DNA of 64,000 bases from JAUVHV01 sp964523875 (GCA_964523875.1 CAZGAS010000001.1:1-64000), one strand, 5' to 3'; shown: positions 8,389-16,989, numbered from the stretch's first letter. Program-made: numbers and translations. Notes: generated from the letters alone by a model not told the origin.

Positions 8389-10320
8389 ATGCCAAAGATA
8401 AAGTTCCCAAAAAATTTCTTAAGAATATCAATAGCTATAATTATACCCATACTTGTTATACTTGCCTCATACTTCAGGGTTTTTGAAACCTTTGAGCTTG
8501 CCACCCTGGATCTACGTTTTAAGCTGCGCCCTCCCCAGAAGGTTACAGACAAGGTAGTCATTGTAGAGATAGCTGAAGACACTCTGGATAAGATAGGGCA
8601 GTGGCCAATAGACAGGCAATTTCACGCTGCTATGATCGATGTTTTGACTGCCTGCCACGCGGAATGCGTTATCTTTGATATATTATTCAGTACAAAGAGT
8701 ACACCAGGCTCAGATACTATCTTTATAGAGTCTGTTAAAAAGAGTAAAAAGGTATATCTGCCGGTAGCCCTGCGTCTTTCAGAAGAAAAGCAGGTAACCG
8801 TCTTTCCGAAGGCAACTGAGATAGAGTCAGAGCCGATGCCGGAGCTGTTAAATACAGCCCGCGGGGTAGGCCATATAAATGCTGTGACAGATATAGATGG
8901 TAAACGCAGAAGGGCTCCACTTTTTATAGATTATAAAAAGGATATTATCCCGCATATATCATTTCTTGCTTTGTGTGATTATTTAGGTGTGGCTATAAAT
9001 GATATAAGCGTGAAAAGGGGCAGGTATCTGCAGCTAAAACCTGGGCTCAGGGTGCCTATTGATTCTTATGGCCAGATGATGGTAAATTACGCGGGTTGCT
9101 GGGGCCAGGCATTTAAGCATTATTCGTTTATTGATATTCTTACATCTTACCGTGACCTTAACAATGGTAAGGCCCCTGTTGTGGATCTTGATGAGTTAAA
9201 AGGCAAGATATGCCTTGTGGGCCTTACTGCCGTAGCTACGCACGACCTAAACCCCATACCCCTGCAGCAGCGCTATCCAATGGTTGGCTTGCACGCGAAC
9301 CTGTTAAATACTATCCTTGTTAAAAGTTTTATCACAAGGGTTGACCCTGTTGTAAATTTATTGATACTCTTTTTGCTTTCCACGTTGATAGTATTAGCAG
9401 TGTACAAGTTAAAGCCTGTCTTCGAGATATTAGCGGCTTTTGGTATATTCTTCGGTTTTATCGCCGCTTCATTCGCGTTATTTGCTTTCCTGAATATCTG
9501 GATAGATCTTTTTTATCCCTTGCTTCTTGTCTCCGGCGTATATATATTCTGTACATTCCAGGAGTATATAACAGAGCAGAGTAAGCGCGCCCTGATGCAG
9601 CGAGACCTTGATATTGCCCAGAGGATACAGCAGAGTTTTCTTAAGCAGGTACCTCCTGAAAATGCCCGCCTCGACATAGCCGTTAAAATGGTAGCTGCGA
9701 AATCTGTTGGAGGTGACCTGTATGATTTTGTTGAGAATGAGGACAAGAGCTTTGGTTTGATGGTTGGTGATGTCTCAGGAAAAGGCGTACCAGCGGCATT
9801 ATTTATGGCGATGACAGTAAGTAATTTCAGGTTTCATTCAAAGACAGAATTTGACCCGCTCAAGGTAGTGACTGAGCTTAATGACCAGATGTCAACAGAA
9901 TCGACATCCGGTCTTTTTGTCACACTTACTTATATTGTAGTGGACAACGCGGTTACCCGGATTGCCATAGTAGACGCGGGCCATTTGCCAATAGTCTACG
10001 CGGCCAGGGACAAGGAGACAACACTTATAACAGCTACAGGTGGTATGGCGCTTGGCATAATGGAGGGCATCGAGTTTCATAAGAACCAGGTCGATATAAG
10101 CCCTGGAGATGTATTTGTATTATATTCTGATGGAGTGACAGAAGCGCGCAATATGAAGAAAGAGGAGTTTGGCGAGGATAAGCTTAAGGAAGTCGTTTCG
10201 AGATACAAGGACAAGTCCGCTAAAGAGATAACAGAGAGTGTCTATAATGAGCTTATGCAATTTCGTAAGAACGCGCCCCAGCATGATGATATTACTATCA
10301 TGGTCTTAAAAATAAAATAG
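8389..10320 (+). CDS. CHASE2 sensor with SpoIIE-type PP2C phosphatase
   Basis: A 643-residue membrane signalling enzyme. Order: one N-terminal membrane helix (about 8-28); a periplasmic CHASE2 domain (about 40-310); three membrane helices (about 320-395); a linker RDLDIAQRIQQSF; a PP2C/SpoIIE phosphatase domain (about 430-643) with GGDLYDF, GDVSGKGVPAALFMA, YSDGVTEARN and HDDITIMVLK, keeping the metal-binding Asp residues. Such proteins dephosphorylate STAS antagonists, so this is the natural counterpart of the RsbW-like kinase at 3150 and the STAS proteins at 3588 and 12297. It starts 1 nt after the beta-barrel stop. Confidence 0.92.
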   Translation: MPKIKFPKNFLRISIAIIIPILVILASYFRVFETFELATLDLRFKLRPPQKVTDKVVIVEIAEDTLDKIGQWPIDRQFHAAMIDVLTACHAECVIFDILFSTKSTPGSDTIFIESVKKSKKVYLPVALRLSEEKQVTVFPKATEIESEPMPELLNTARGVGHINAVTDIDGKRRRAPLFIDYKKDIIPHISFLALCDYLGVAINDISVKRGRYLQLKPGLRVPIDSYGQMMVNYAGCWGQAFKHYSFIDILTSYRDLNNGKAPVVDLDELKGKICLVGLTAVATHDLNPIPLQQRYPMVGLHANLLNTILVKSFITRVDPVVNLLILFLLSTLIVLAVYKLKPVFEILAAFGIFFGFIAASFALFAFLNIWIDLFYPLLLVSGVYIFCTFQEYITEQSKRALMQRDLDIAQRIQQSFLKQVPPENARLDIAVKMVAAKSVGGDLYDFVENEDKSFGLMVGDVSGKGVPAALFMAMTVSNFRFHSKTEFDPLKVVTELNDQMSTESTSGLFVTLTYIVVDNAVTRIAIVDAGHLPIVYAARDKETTLITATGGMALGIMEGIEFHKNQVDISPGDVFVLYSDGVTEARNMKKEEFGEDKLKEVVSRYKDKSAKEITESVYNELMQFRKNAPQHDDITIMVLKIK

Positions 10321-10370
10321 AGCGCTTGACGCGTACCGCCTTATTTTGAGTTTTCATATCATAAAATAGA

Positions 10371-10424
10371 TTGTCAACCTTAAGAAATTTTTAAGTTGAC
10401 AATACCTCTTTCCCGCATTAAAAT
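10371..10424 (+). promoter_or_regulatory. Promoter of the TonB-dependent receptor with an overlapping dyad
   Basis: A perfect TTGACA (10396-10401), a 17-bp spacer and TAAAAT (10419-10424). An inverted repeat at 10371-10402 (TTGTCAAC...GTTGACAA) covers the -35 and may be an operator. Only 7 nt separate the -10 from the ATG at 10432, so the mRNA is predicted to be leaderless. Confidence 0.6.
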
Positions 10425-10431
10425 ATCCGTA

Positions 10432-12258
10432 ATGAGACCTTATCTTATTACCCTAAGATTGTTATCCGCCTTATTTTTTTCGTTCTACATTATTTTATTT
10501 TTTAACCCAGGTTATATTATCGCTCGTGAGATAGAACTTGAGCCTATTACTATCACTCTGGAGCCAGCTGCATCGGAGGCCGCTACACCTACTAAGGATA
10601 TACTTATCATCAGGCCTATGCAGGAGCAGGGCTTATCCATAGAAGAGATACTTGACCAGAAAGCGGCCCTTGATATCTCGCGCAGGGGAATACTTGGGAT
10701 ACAGTCAGATTTGAGCATAAGAGGTGCTACCGATGAGCAGACAACGGTGGCTATAAACGGTATTGCCTTAAATGATCCGCAGACAGCGCATCATAATCTT
10801 GACTTTGCTATGCCTAGAGCAGCGATTGAACAGATAGAAGTGGCCCCGGGCCCATCAGTAGATAACTGGGCAGAGGCAGCGGTGGGAGGCGCTATAAATG
10901 TTGTTACCAGAAGGCCTGCCGGTACGGGTTGTGAAGCCTCGTTTATGTATGGAACAGATTCAACGCAAAATGCCTCTGTATATTTGGCGCGAACCTTATC
11001 CAGCGGGGGCATTAATATTGCCGCGGAAGAGTCAACATCAGATGGATGGCGCTTTGATACAGATTTTAGAGAGTTTTCATTCTCATCTTCCGCTCTTGTA
11101 GAAGCGGGCGATAAGGTATCGAGTTATATTTTCGCTGGATATGCTGAAAAGGAGTTTGGCGCGGCCAACTTTTACAGTTTAAATAATTCTAAGGAATGGA
11201 TTGATACGCTATTCTTAAACTGGAATACAGATATCGAGATAAATCAGTTCAAGATAAGCCCTAAGCTATATCACAGAAGGCGCCATGATAAATATATACT
11301 CGAGATAGAAGACCCTGACTATTACCAGAACTACCATAAGACCATTATAGAAGGGTTCCAGACAGAGGTAGAGATAGATACTAATTCCATTGGGCGCATC
11401 CAGGTAGCTGTTGATTTCAATGCCCAGCGAATAAATAGCAACAGGCTTGGAAAGGATTCTCGCGGCAGAAATTCTTATTCCCTGGCGATTAAAAATTACA
11501 AGAACGTATTCTTTGGCTATGATGCCTCGATACGCATTGATGACTATTCAGAGTATAGTACAGAGCTGCTCCCACAGGCAGGGGTATTTTTAAGGCCTGT
11601 TCAGTATTTAAGATTTAAGGTCCTGATCGCGAGGTCAGCAAGGCCGCCAAACTATACAGAGCTCTTTTATGAGAGCCCTTCTAAGAAAGGCAATAAGGAT
11701 CTCTCACCGGAGAAGGCCCTTAATTATGAGGTTGGTATCGACCTGATGCCTAATGATGGCGAAGATATCAAGATACGATGTAGCGTATTCAGGCGCGATT
11801 CAAACAATCTTATCGACTGGGTTAAGATGCCATTGAATGCGGATTTTTACAAAGCAACAAATATTACACAAGTGAGAACAGAAGGGGTGGAGGCAGGAGT
11901 GGATGTAAAGGTCTGCAATTGGTTAGAGCTTAAGGGGGGTTATTCATACATTGATTCTGATATAGCCGAACACCAGGAGTATATCTCAAGGTATGCCTTG
12001 AACCAGCCTGATCATAAGGTCTCTTCGCAGGCAGATATACTATTGCCTTTTGGCAGGCAGAATGTGCGCCTATTGTATAAAAACAGGAAGGGGTATAGCA
12101 GTTACCTGATATTTGGCTCTACCTTTAATTACAGCCTTAATAAATACAGCAGCCTGTTTTTGGTGATAGATAATTGGTTTGACTCAACTTATTGGGACGT
12201 AAGGGGCAATATTCTTCCAGGTAGGCAGGTGATGGTTGGCACCCGTGTTAGGTTCTAA
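10432..12258 (+). CDS. TonB-dependent outer-membrane receptor (BtuB-like)
   Basis: Outer-membrane active importer of a scarce ligand, energised by TonB. A signal peptide (first about 32 residues) is followed by a plug domain (LSIRGATDEQTTVAINGI, AIEQIEVAPGPSV, GGAINVVTRRP) and a 22-strand-type barrel ending in VRF. The frame stays open to a TTG at 10396, but that codon is part of the -35 element, so the ATG at 10432 is preferred (608 residues). The plug resembles BtuB-like receptors, yet no cobalamin riboswitch or B12 genes are nearby, so the ligand is unknown. tonB, exbB and exbD are not in the window. Confidence 0.88.
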   Translation: MRPYLITLRLLSALFFSFYIILFFNPGYIIAREIELEPITITLEPAASEAATPTKDILIIRPMQEQGLSIEEILDQKAALDISRRGILGIQSDLSIRGATDEQTTVAINGIALNDPQTAHHNLDFAMPRAAIEQIEVAPGPSVDNWAEAAVGGAINVVTRRPAGTGCEASFMYGTDSTQNASVYLARTLSSGGINIAAEESTSDGWRFDTDFREFSFSSSALVEAGDKVSSYIFAGYAEKEFGAANFYSLNNSKEWIDTLFLNWNTDIEINQFKISPKLYHRRRHDKYILEIEDPDYYQNYHKTIIEGFQTEVEIDTNSIGRIQVAVDFNAQRINSNRLGKDSRGRNSYSLAIKNYKNVFFGYDASIRIDDYSEYSTELLPQAGVFLRPVQYLRFKVLIARSARPPNYTELFYESPSKKGNKDLSPEKALNYEVGIDLMPNDGEDIKIRCSVFRRDSNNLIDWVKMPLNADFYKATNITQVRTEGVEAGVDVKVCNWLELKGGYSYIDSDIAEHQEYISRYALNQPDHKVSSQADILLPFGRQNVRLLYKNRKGYSSYLIFGSTFNYSLNKYSSLFLVIDNWFDSTYWDVRGNILPGRQVMVGTRVRF

Positions 12259-12296
12259 CCCAAGAAACTGTTTCGGTATGATGATGAGAGGGGTGA

Positions 12297-12662
12297 TTAA
12301 AAATTTTCAAAGGCGCTTTCATGGGTATCAAAGGTATTAAAAAGGGAGGTAAACCCCGCAAGATCAAATACGTTTTTTGCCTTTCCTTTTAACCCCACAA
12401 GACGTAAATCGCCGCTATTCTTTCCCAGCCTTGTCTTTGCGTTTATTAACGCGCTAAGGCCCGCGCTGTCTAAGTAATCGACATGAGTCAGGTCTACTAT
12501 CACCTTAAAACTGTTGTTATTCATATGCACGTCAATAATCTTGGTAATCTCTTCCGCGGTATAGCTATCAATCTGGCCCTCAAGTTCCAGTAATGCTATA
12601 TCTTCTGTGCCTTTAAGTTCTATTTCAAGAGCTCCTATAAGTCCAACTACTTTCTTCTTCAT
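12297..12662 (-). CDS. STAS domain anti-sigma factor antagonist (second)
   Basis: A 121-residue single STAS domain. YLDSAGLSALINA carries the putative phospho-Ser (Ser66 after Asp65). It ends 38 nt from the convergent TonB-receptor gene. Together with the kinase at 3150 and the phosphatase at 8389 it could be a further substrate of the same switch. It is more distant from the 3588 protein than a recent duplicate would be (the N-terminus differs). Confidence 0.85.
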   Translation of the reverse strand: MKKKVVGLIGALEIELKGTEDIALLELEGQIDSYTAEEITKIIDVHMNNNSFKVIVDLTHVDYLDSAGLSALINAKTRLGKNSGDLRLVGLKGKAKNVFDLAGFTSLFNTFDTHESAFENF

Positions 12663-12770
12663 GATTTATCTCTTATATGTAAAAGCTATGTGCTCTTATG
12701 AAAATTTTGGATTTCTTCCGCAATGATTTGCTCTGCTTCGCTCTTGCGTACTATTGTTCCGGTGGAGCTT

Positions 12771-12840
12771 CGCAGGAGCTTTTACGATTCCTTCGTAGCC
12801 GCACCGGGCTATAAGTATTCAACAGCGAAGAAGAATGGTG
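12771..12840 (-). repeat. tRNA-flanking 70-bp repeat, copy A
   Basis: Aligns without gaps over 70 bp with copy C at 34273-34342 (about 59 of 70 identical by eye) and with copy B at 33111-33172. On the minus strand it directly follows the CCA end of a truncated tRNA-Leu (12837-12873). The AGGA...TCCT hairpin near its far end is kept in copies A and C. Confidence 0.75.
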
Positions 12841-12873
12841 CCGAGAGTGGGAGTTGGCGCCATTCGTCTCGGC
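12837..12873 (-). pseudogene. Truncated tRNA-Leu remnant
   Basis: The 20 bases at 12837-12856 are identical to 13054-13073, the 3' end and T-arm of the intact tRNA-Leu(CAA). They are followed by CGTCTCGGC, which recreates the 5' acceptor strand, so a GCCGAGA/TCTCGGC stem remains with the D, anticodon and variable arms missing. It lies about 180 bp downstream of the intact gene on the same strand. Confidence 0.65.
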
Positions 12874-13052
12874 TCGCTTTTAAGGCTCGCCAGGAGACTG
12901 CGGGTCGGCCACTCGCTTTGCTGTCGTTTACTCAACTTCGTTCGTGCACTATTCCTCGCTATTCACCCTTCGACTTGATTGCTTCGCAAGCCTCGCTCAG
13001 GACTTCCGTTGGTCGCTCGCTCGCAAAGCTCTCTTCAATTCCCATGATGCGT

Positions 13053-13139
13053 TGGTGCCGAGAGTGGGAGTTGAACCCACACAATCTTGCGATTAACGGC
13101 TTTTGAGGCCGCCGCGTCTGCCAGTTCCGCCATCTCGGC
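13053..13139 (-). tRNA. tRNA-Leu(CAA)
   Basis: 84-nt class II tRNA plus encoded CCA (13053-13055). Acceptor stem GCCGAGA/TCTCGGC is perfect. The anticodon loop CTCAAAA gives CAA, reading UUG. A long variable arm and a T-loop GTTCAACTC are present. Upstream DNA (13140-13260) is AT-rich; a TATAAT-like -10 can be found, but no good -35 at 17 bp. Confidence 0.95.
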
Positions 13140-13271
13140 TTGATGCTAAATAAGTAAATATTTATCTTTGTAACTAAGCACAATTATTATAGTTAGCATA
13201 TTTTAATAAAAAAGCACAAATATTACGCTATTTTGTATATATTTGTTGTAATACACTATAAATAAATAGCT

Positions 13272-13295
13272 TATGGCAAAAAAGCCATATTTTTT
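13272..13295 (+). terminator. Intrinsic terminator without an obvious upstream gene
   Basis: Perfect 6-bp stem TATGGC/GCCATA with an A6 loop, followed by six Ts (13290-13295). The T-tract works only for plus-strand transcription, but no plus-strand gene lies between 12663 and this point. The rest of the 13140-13390 spacer is very AT-rich and shows no frame or RNA that I recognise. Confidence 0.5.
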
Positions 13296-13390
13296 CAAAG
13301 AAAGGGTTCTTATTTCTTGACTTTTTAAGTCTTATATCTTAATATACTTATACATACTTAGATTTAATATCACGGTGAGCAGCCTTTTAT

Positions 13391-13463
13391 TCGTTGTGCG
13401 TCGTGCGTATATCGTATTACGTTAAACTTACACGCAATACGCACCACGCAGTACAAAATACGA
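13391..13463. repeat. Dispersed CGTATTGCGT-type repeat, copy 1
   Basis: Built of GTGCGTATATCGTATTACG and its inverse ACGCAATACG; can fold into an imperfect hairpin. Related copies are at 19574-19682, 20438-20490 and 57258-57370, all between genes. Confidence 0.6.
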
Positions 13464-13466
13464 AAT

Positions 13467-13542
13467 TGGTGGAGCTGAGGGGGCTTGAACCCCTGACCCC
13501 TTGCATGCCATGCAAGTACTCTTCCAACTGAGCTACAGCCCC
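13467..13542 (-). tRNA. tRNA-Ala(GGC)
   Basis: 73-nt tRNA plus encoded CCA (13467-13469). The anticodon loop ATGGCAT gives GGC. Acceptor stem GGGGCTG/CAGCTCC contains the G3:U70 pair that marks alanine tRNAs. T-loop GTTCAAG. It has its own consensus promoter at 13565-13593. Confidence 0.96.
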
Positions 13543-13564
13543 AAAAGATTAAAAGTTTAACGGA

Positions 13565-13593
13565 ATTATAGCACCATAATTATATATTGTCAA
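13565..13593 (-). promoter_or_regulatory. Consensus promoter of tRNA-Ala
   Basis: On the minus strand TTGACA (13593-13588), exactly 17 bp, TATAAT (13570-13565): a full consensus. The start is predicted near 13558, 16 nt before the mature tRNA. The -35 abuts that of a divergent promoter for nfo. Confidence 0.8.
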
Positions 13594-13622
13594 CTTACAA
13601 CTTAAGGTTTAGAGCATAGAAT
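13594..13622 (+). promoter_or_regulatory. Probable divergent promoter of nfo
   Basis: CTTACA (13594-13599), 17 bp, TAGAAT (13617-13622), then only 6 nt to the nfo ATG at 13629. Predicts a leaderless transcript. Its -35 touches the -35 of the tRNA-Ala promoter on the other strand. Confidence 0.4.
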
Positions 13623-13628
13623 GAAAAT

Positions 13629-14486
13629 ATGCGTATAGGAGTCCATGTATCCATAGCAGGCAGTGTCGATGAAGCAATAGACAGGGCCGCTGCATTAGGA
13701 TGCGAGACTATCCAAATATTTTCCAGAAACCCAAGAGCCTGGAAATCGAAACCACTTGAAGAGGCGCAGGTTAAGAGCTTTAAAAAGAAGCGCTTGCAAT
13801 ATAAAATATATCCGGTCTTGGTTCATATACCTTATCTTATAAACCTGGCAAGCCCCAAAGAGAGGCTCTGGAGAATATCCATAAACGCGTATATTGAAGA
13901 TATAAAAAGAACCGACCTGCTAGGCGCGGAATATTTTGTAACGCATTTAGGGGCACATACAGGTTCAGGTATAGAAGCGGGGTTAAAGAGGTTTTGCCAG
14001 GGGCTTAGTGCTGTTATTAAGAAAGCAAAACCAGAAACAATGATCCTGCTGGAGACATGCGCGGGAGCGGGTACATCCTTAGGTGGCAGGTTTGAGCATA
14101 TTAGATACATACTGGATAATGTAAAAAGTGAGAAAATAGGTGTTTGTTGGGATACGTGCCATTTATTCGCGGCAGGATATGATATCAAAACCTCAAAGGG
14201 ACTGGACAACACTATTAAGGAGTTTGAAAAAAAAGTAGGGTTAAGGTATCTGCGGGCTATTCATCTCAATGACGCGAAAAAACCCATTGGTTCAGGCCTT
14301 GACAGGCATGAGCATATAGGTAAGGGGATGATAGGCAAAGATGGTATGAGAAGGATCTTAAGCCACCCTAAACTTAAGGACCTTCCATTTATCATGGAAA
14401 CCCCAAAAGAGAGTGAAGGGGATGACTTGAAAAACATAAAGACGGCTAGGAGGCTTGCCTCTTTAGCCACAGGAAAGCACAGGTAG
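13629..14486 (+). CDS. nfo: Endonuclease IV (AP endonuclease)
   Basis: Cuts DNA 5' of abasic sites in base excision repair, using a tri-zinc centre in a TIM barrel. 285 residues, full family length. Visible motifs: GVHVSIAGSVDEA (start), LETCAGAGTSLGG (family ENTAGxGTxxG, with the usual Asn replaced), CWDTCHLFAAGYD and IHLNDAKKPIGSGLDRHEHIG near the end, which supply Glu, Asp and His zinc ligands. There is no strong Shine-Dalgarno. leuS begins 1 nt after the stop, so the two are surely co-transcribed. Confidence 0.95.
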   Translation: MRIGVHVSIAGSVDEAIDRAAALGCETIQIFSRNPRAWKSKPLEEAQVKSFKKKRLQYKIYPVLVHIPYLINLASPKERLWRISINAYIEDIKRTDLLGAEYFVTHLGAHTGSGIEAGLKRFCQGLSAVIKKAKPETMILLETCAGAGTSLGGRFEHIRYILDNVKSEKIGVCWDTCHLFAAGYDIKTSKGLDNTIKEFEKKVGLRYLRAIHLNDAKKPIGSGLDRHEHIGKGMIGKDGMRRILSHPKLKDLPFIMETPKESEGDDLKNIKTARRLASLATGKHR

Positions 14487-14487
14487 A

Positions 14488-16989
14488 ATGACGGAAAAAC
14501 TTTACCCATTTGATTCTATAGAGAAGAAGTGGCAGGGATATTGGAAAGATATCAAGCTTTTTAATATGGATCCTAAGAGCGATAAGGAGAAGTATTATTG
14601 CCTTGTCATGTTTCCGTATCCATCAGGCAAACTCCATGTGGGCCATGGCAGAAACTATATCATAGGCGACGCTGTTGTACGCTACAAGATCATGAAAGGT
14701 TATAATCTTCTCTCTCCTATGGGGTGGGACGCGTTTGGCCTGCCCGCGGAAAATGCCGCGATAAAAAACGGACTGCACCCAAGAGAATCTACCTTTAATA
14801 ATATCACTGTAATGAAACAGCAGCTTGCGCAATGGGGGATAGGTTATGACTGGCCACGGGAAGTGACTTCGTGCATGCCGGATTATTACAAATGGACGCA
14901 ATGGATATTTCTAAAATTGTTTGAGAAGGGGCTCGCTTACAAGAGAAAGGCAGCAGTAAACTGGTGCCCATCCTGTAAGACCGTCCTGGCGAATGAGCAG
15001 GTTGTAGATGGTGCTTGTGAGCGTTGTGAAACAAAGGTGATTGAAAAGGACCTTGAGCAATGGTTTTTTAAAATAACAGATTACGCGCAAAGGCTCCTGG
15101 ATGATATAGCCACTTTGAGAGATTGGCCTGAAAGAGTCAAGACAATGCAAGGCAACTGGATAGGAAAAAGTACAGGCGTTAATATAGATTTTCCTGTAGA
15201 TGGTGATGATATAACGCTGACCTGTTATACGACAAGGGTGGATACAATCTTCGGGGCTACATATATGGTGCTGGCTCCTGAGCACCCATTGATAGGCAGG
15301 CTTATTGAGAATAGCCCTGATAAGAAGAAGATATTATCTTTTATAACTAAGGTAAGACAGGAAGAGAAGGTTACACGCCAGGCGGCAGAGTCTGAGAAAG
15401 AAGGTATCTTTACCAACAGATATGTTATAAACCCCGTAAATAATAAAAAGATACCCTTATGGATTGCAAATTATGTATTAATGGAATACGGGACAGGCGC
15501 TATTATGGCTGTCCCCGCGCATGATGAGAGAGATTTTGAGTTCGCGAAGAAATACAAGCTTGATATCAAGGTTGTTATTGACAATCCTAAAGAGAGCCTT
15601 AGCCCATCTGGTATGACAAGCGCTTATATCAAAGATGGGGTTATGATAAACTCTGAGATGTTTAATGAGCTTAGTAATAGAGAGGCCATGGAAAAGATAG
15701 CCAACTGGATGGAGAAGGAGAAGATAGGTAAAAGGGCTGTCCATTTTAAGCTTCGTGACTGGTTGATATCAAGGCAACGTTATTGGGGCGCGCCTATTCC
15801 TATTGTATATTGTGATAAGTGCGGGATTGTCGCTATTCCGGAAGATGAGCTCCCCGTGCTTTTACCGGAAGATGTTAGTTTTTCTAATAAGAACAAGCTA
15901 GATCCGGCAAAGCCAGCGGATACCACCGGTCGAGAGCTTCACGGCCAGTCTCCGTTAGCGGGTTCAGAGGATTTTGTTAACGCGATATGCCCTAAGTGTA
16001 AAGGCAAGGCAAGACGCGAGACAGATACTATGGACACCTTTGTGGATTCAAGCTGGTATTATATGCGTTACCTCTCCCCGGCAGATAGCAGGAAGCCATT
16101 TGATAAGGCCCTTGTGAATAAATGGCTCCCTGTTGACCAGTATATAGGCGGCGTAGAACACGCGATACTGCATCTTCTATACTCCAGGTTTATTACTAAG
16201 GTATTATGTGATTTAGGGTTTGTGGATTTTAACGAGCCGTTTAAGGCACTTTTTACACAAGGTATGATTATAAAAAATGGCGCGAAGATGTCTAAATCAA
16301 AAGGCAATGTTGTCTCACCTGATACCCTTATAAAGAAATATGGCACAGACACTATAAGGCTCTACACATTGTTTATCGGGCCCCCGGAAAAAGACGCGGA
16401 GTGGAATGACAGGGCTGTTGAAGGCGCTTATCGTTTCTTAGGACGCCTCTGGAGATTGGTGGATAAGGTATCTAAGGATCCGAAGGCTGGATATCAGGCA
16501 AAGAGTAATAAGGGCCTTGAACGTAAGATTCATCAGACAATAGAGAAGGTTACAAGGGATATTGAGGGAGATTTTAAATTTAATACAGCTATAAGCGCGG
16601 TAATGGAGCTTGTAAATGCCGCTTACCTGGTTTTGGATAAAGAGCGATCTGTTTCAGTCAAGGAAGCCGCGAAGACAGCTGTTATTCTTATGGCGCCTTT
16701 TGTACCTCATGTAGCAGAGGAGTTATGGCAGAAACTTGGACAGAGCCCCAGTATATTTCATTATCCGTGGCCCGAGTATAGCAAGGCTAAAATTGAAGAG
16801 GATACATTAACTTTGCCTGTTATGATAAATAACAAGCTTCGTTCAAGGGTAACGGTTGATGCAACTGCTTCTGAGGAAAGCATAAGAAAAGTAGTTTTAG
16901 CTGATAGCAAGGCCATGGATTGGATACGTGATAGCAAGATTAAAAAATTTATAGTAGTGCCAAAGAGGCTGGTAAATATTATTATATAG
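14488..16989 (+). CDS. leuS: Leucyl-tRNA synthetase
   Basis: Class I synthetase charging tRNA-Leu. 833 residues, bacterial type. The HIGH motif is HVGH in PYPSGKLHVGHGRNY (near residue 50) and the KMSKS loop is AKMSKSKGN (about 595). Zinc-ribbon cysteines (CPSC/CERC, about 155-180; CDKCG and CPKC further on), the editing domain with TTRVDTIFGATYMVLAPEHP and a C-terminal anticodon-binding domain are all present. It starts 1 nt after nfo. Confidence 0.98.
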   Translation: MTEKLYPFDSIEKKWQGYWKDIKLFNMDPKSDKEKYYCLVMFPYPSGKLHVGHGRNYIIGDAVVRYKIMKGYNLLSPMGWDAFGLPAENAAIKNGLHPRESTFNNITVMKQQLAQWGIGYDWPREVTSCMPDYYKWTQWIFLKLFEKGLAYKRKAAVNWCPSCKTVLANEQVVDGACERCETKVIEKDLEQWFFKITDYAQRLLDDIATLRDWPERVKTMQGNWIGKSTGVNIDFPVDGDDITLTCYTTRVDTIFGATYMVLAPEHPLIGRLIENSPDKKKILSFITKVRQEEKVTRQAAESEKEGIFTNRYVINPVNNKKIPLWIANYVLMEYGTGAIMAVPAHDERDFEFAKKYKLDIKVVIDNPKESLSPSGMTSAYIKDGVMINSEMFNELSNREAMEKIANWMEKEKIGKRAVHFKLRDWLISRQRYWGAPIPIVYCDKCGIVAIPEDELPVLLPEDVSFSNKNKLDPAKPADTTGRELHGQSPLAGSEDFVNAICPKCKGKARRETDTMDTFVDSSWYYMRYLSPADSRKPFDKALVNKWLPVDQYIGGVEHAILHLLYSRFITKVLCDLGFVDFNEPFKALFTQGMIIKNGAKMSKSKGNVVSPDTLIKKYGTDTIRLYTLFIGPPEKDAEWNDRAVEGAYRFLGRLWRLVDKVSKDPKAGYQAKSNKGLERKIHQTIEKVTRDIEGDFKFNTAISAVMELVNAAYLVLDKERSVSVKEAAKTAVILMAPFVPHVAEELWQKLGQSPSIFHYPWPEYSKAKIEEDTLTLPVMINNKLRSRVTVDATASEESIRKVVLADSKAMDWIRDSKIKKFIVVPKRLVNIII

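Noticed and set aside
10321..10431. Cobalamin riboswitch before the BtuB-like receptor
   Set aside because: The spacer is short and has no B12-box; a promoter occupies it.
12723..13106. 127-codon plus-strand frame
   Set aside because: Covers repeat copy A, the tRNA remnant and the antisense of tRNA-Leu; no protein-like pattern.
12959..13183. 74-codon minus-strand frame with RWRNWQTRRPQKP
   Set aside because: It reads through tRNA-Leu(CAA) on its own strand; the peptide pattern is a typical translation of a tRNA, not a protein.
13317..13345. Plus-strand promoter TTGACT-17-TAATAT
   Set aside because: It would only produce a long antisense leader through tRNA-Ala towards nfo, which has its own nearer promoter candidate. 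AT-rich DNA gives such matches by chance.
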